From NCBI GenBank assembly GCA_963707905.1, contig CAVPSA010000021.1, forward strand, positions 114,514-178,513: DNA of 64,000 nt. Reading direction: 5' to 3'. The DNA is from DASXKD01 sp963707905. Its GTDB lineage: Bacteria > Actinomycetota > Actinomycetes > Streptosporangiales > Streptosporangiaceae. The notes beneath the pieces are model-generated. The model searched no databases. It was not told the origin of the DNA and saw nothing but the letters and a program-made list of their open reading frames with translations. Within the stretch, counting starts at the first letter, position 1, and each line of letters opens with the position of its first letter. This document shows positions 63,226-64,000 of this stretch, one piece after another. The position numbers and the translations under genes were made by a program.

Positions 63226-63982
63226 TTAAGCGAAGAGGGGGAAGCGGCCAGCGAGCGGGCCGAGGGCCCGGCGGTCCGCCTCGGTGAGGGGATCGCGGCC
63301 GGTGCCCTTGAGGGCGGCGGTGACGTCGTCCCAGGCGGCCGGGAGCGGGGCACCCAGCAGGCCGGCGAGGACCCGCCGGACAAGGGCCAGCGAGGCCGGC
63401 TCCGGCGCGGGGGCACCGGGCAGGGCCACGGTCAGGTCCAGGTAGTGCACGGCGGCCTCGACGGCGAGCGTGGCGGCGAAGTCGGTCACGGTCAGCACAT
63501 GCCCCTGGGTCGTCACCGCCGGGTGCCCGCACGCCCGGCCGGCCCGGCAGGCGGCCGCCGCGGTCTCCGACCACTCCCAGGCCAGCACGCCGGGAGGGTA
63601 CGCGGCCGCGGCGATCCGGACATAACGGGCGTGTGCCGCCGACTCCTCCGCATAGGTCGGCGCACCACCACCGGACGCATCGCCACCCGGCACGCTGTCC
63701 CCCGGACACGCCGTCCCCGGACGCGCCGCCGCCGCTCGGGGCGTAGTCGGTCCAATAGGACACATCGTCGCGGTCCGGTGGCCGGTCCGCGGGGCTCGCG
63801 AACGTGCGCAGCGCCCGGCGGGCGTCGAGCAGTTCGTGGTAGAGGACGTCGGCCACGGCCCAGCCGGCGCAGCGACTCGGGCGCATCAGGTCCGCCGCAC
63901 CGAGCCCGCCGGCCGCCGCGGTCACGTTCCGGTACACCGCGTCGAGGGCATCGAGCACCGCCGCCCGGTCCAGGTCACTCAC
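63226..63982 (-). CDS. Maleylpyruvate-isomerase N-terminal domain (DinB-like) protein (frame break near 63705)
   Basis: About 251 residues. It starts at GTG 63982: VSDLDRAAVLDALDAVYRNVTAAAGGLGAADLMRPSRCAGWAVADVLYHELLDARRALRTF, the four-helix mycothiol-dependent isomerase fold with the C-x-G-W motif and metal-site His. The second half in the shifted frame (YVRIAAAAYPPGVLAWEWSETAAAA, TDFAATLAVEAAVHYLDLTVALPG) completes the bundle and a C-terminal domain. One extra base in the C5/G5 run near 63705 breaks the frame. It is a probable mycothiol-linked transferase of unknown substrate. Confidence 0.75.
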
Positions 63983-64000
63983 CCCGCGATCCTACGGCCG

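Overview
The window is chromosomal DNA of a high-GC, mycelial-type actinobacterium. Markers for this are an Lsr2 nucleoid protein, a PadR/HAAS pair, a polyprenol-phosphate mannose synthase, an HpnB-type glycosyltransferase, an F420-type luciferase-like oxidoreductase, a mycothiol-type isomerase-fold protein, very GC-rich third positions and many GTG starts. I cannot place it more finely than Actinomycetota. I saw no rRNA, tRNA, CRISPR array or transposase.

Layout. 1-6.8 kb: a 1.9 kb direct duplication. The left copy is a truncated pseudogene of a secreted beta-propeller/FG-GAP protein and the right copy is intact; lsr2, a GNAT acetyltransferase and a secreted protein lie between them. 7.1-19.0 kb: housekeeping and accessory genes, namely a stand-alone AlaRS-like catalytic protein, a membrane phosphodiesterase with a repeat-borne frame break, an alpha/beta-hydrolase-glycosyltransferase fusion, a MerR-like regulator divergent from a Clp N-domain protein, padR-HAAS with paired operators, an ICMT-like methyltransferase, and nitronate monooxygenase-PRC barrel-ppm.

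19.3-44.6 kb: the main feature, a 25 kb purine-catabolism island in three transcription units. The rightward operon holds two PLP enzymes, a fused Fe-S/Mo hydroxylase, SsnA, a luciferase-like oxidoreductase, an ATCase-like protein, YgeW, carbamate kinase and a three-gene xanthine-dehydrogenase-type hydroxylase. The first leftward operon holds a BMP-type nucleoside ABC transporter and adenine deaminase. The second leftward operon holds xdhD-ygfM. XdhD, YgfM, SsnA, YgeW and carbamate kinase are counterparts of the enterobacterial/clostridial oxygen-independent purine (uric acid) degradation locus. The likely flow is nucleoside or base import, deamination, hydroxylation by molybdenum enzymes, ring opening and deamination, then transcarbamylation to carbamoyl phosphate and ATP from carbamate kinase. 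ygfK, ygeX, ygeY and hyuA homologues were not seen; the luciferase-like enzyme and the PLP enzymes may fill some of these roles.

45-64 kb: an accessory and secretome region. It has a sedolisin protease, two PF04185-type phosphoesterases, a triplicated secreted glutamic-peptidase-like family with two decayed copies, HpnB, a flotillin/NfeD pair, a Uma2 nuclease-fold protein, a TauE/SafE permease, two tandem GH5 glycosidases with separate palindromic operators, a HicA/HicB pair, an epimerase remnant and a maleylpyruvate-isomerase-fold protein.

Caution: at least 13 otherwise well-conserved genes have an apparent frameshift. In 12 of them the span is one base too long (length = 1 mod 3), several times inside a short homopolymer. 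This looks like insertion-biased sequence error or recent decay, so these genes are described as whole units with the break position given.
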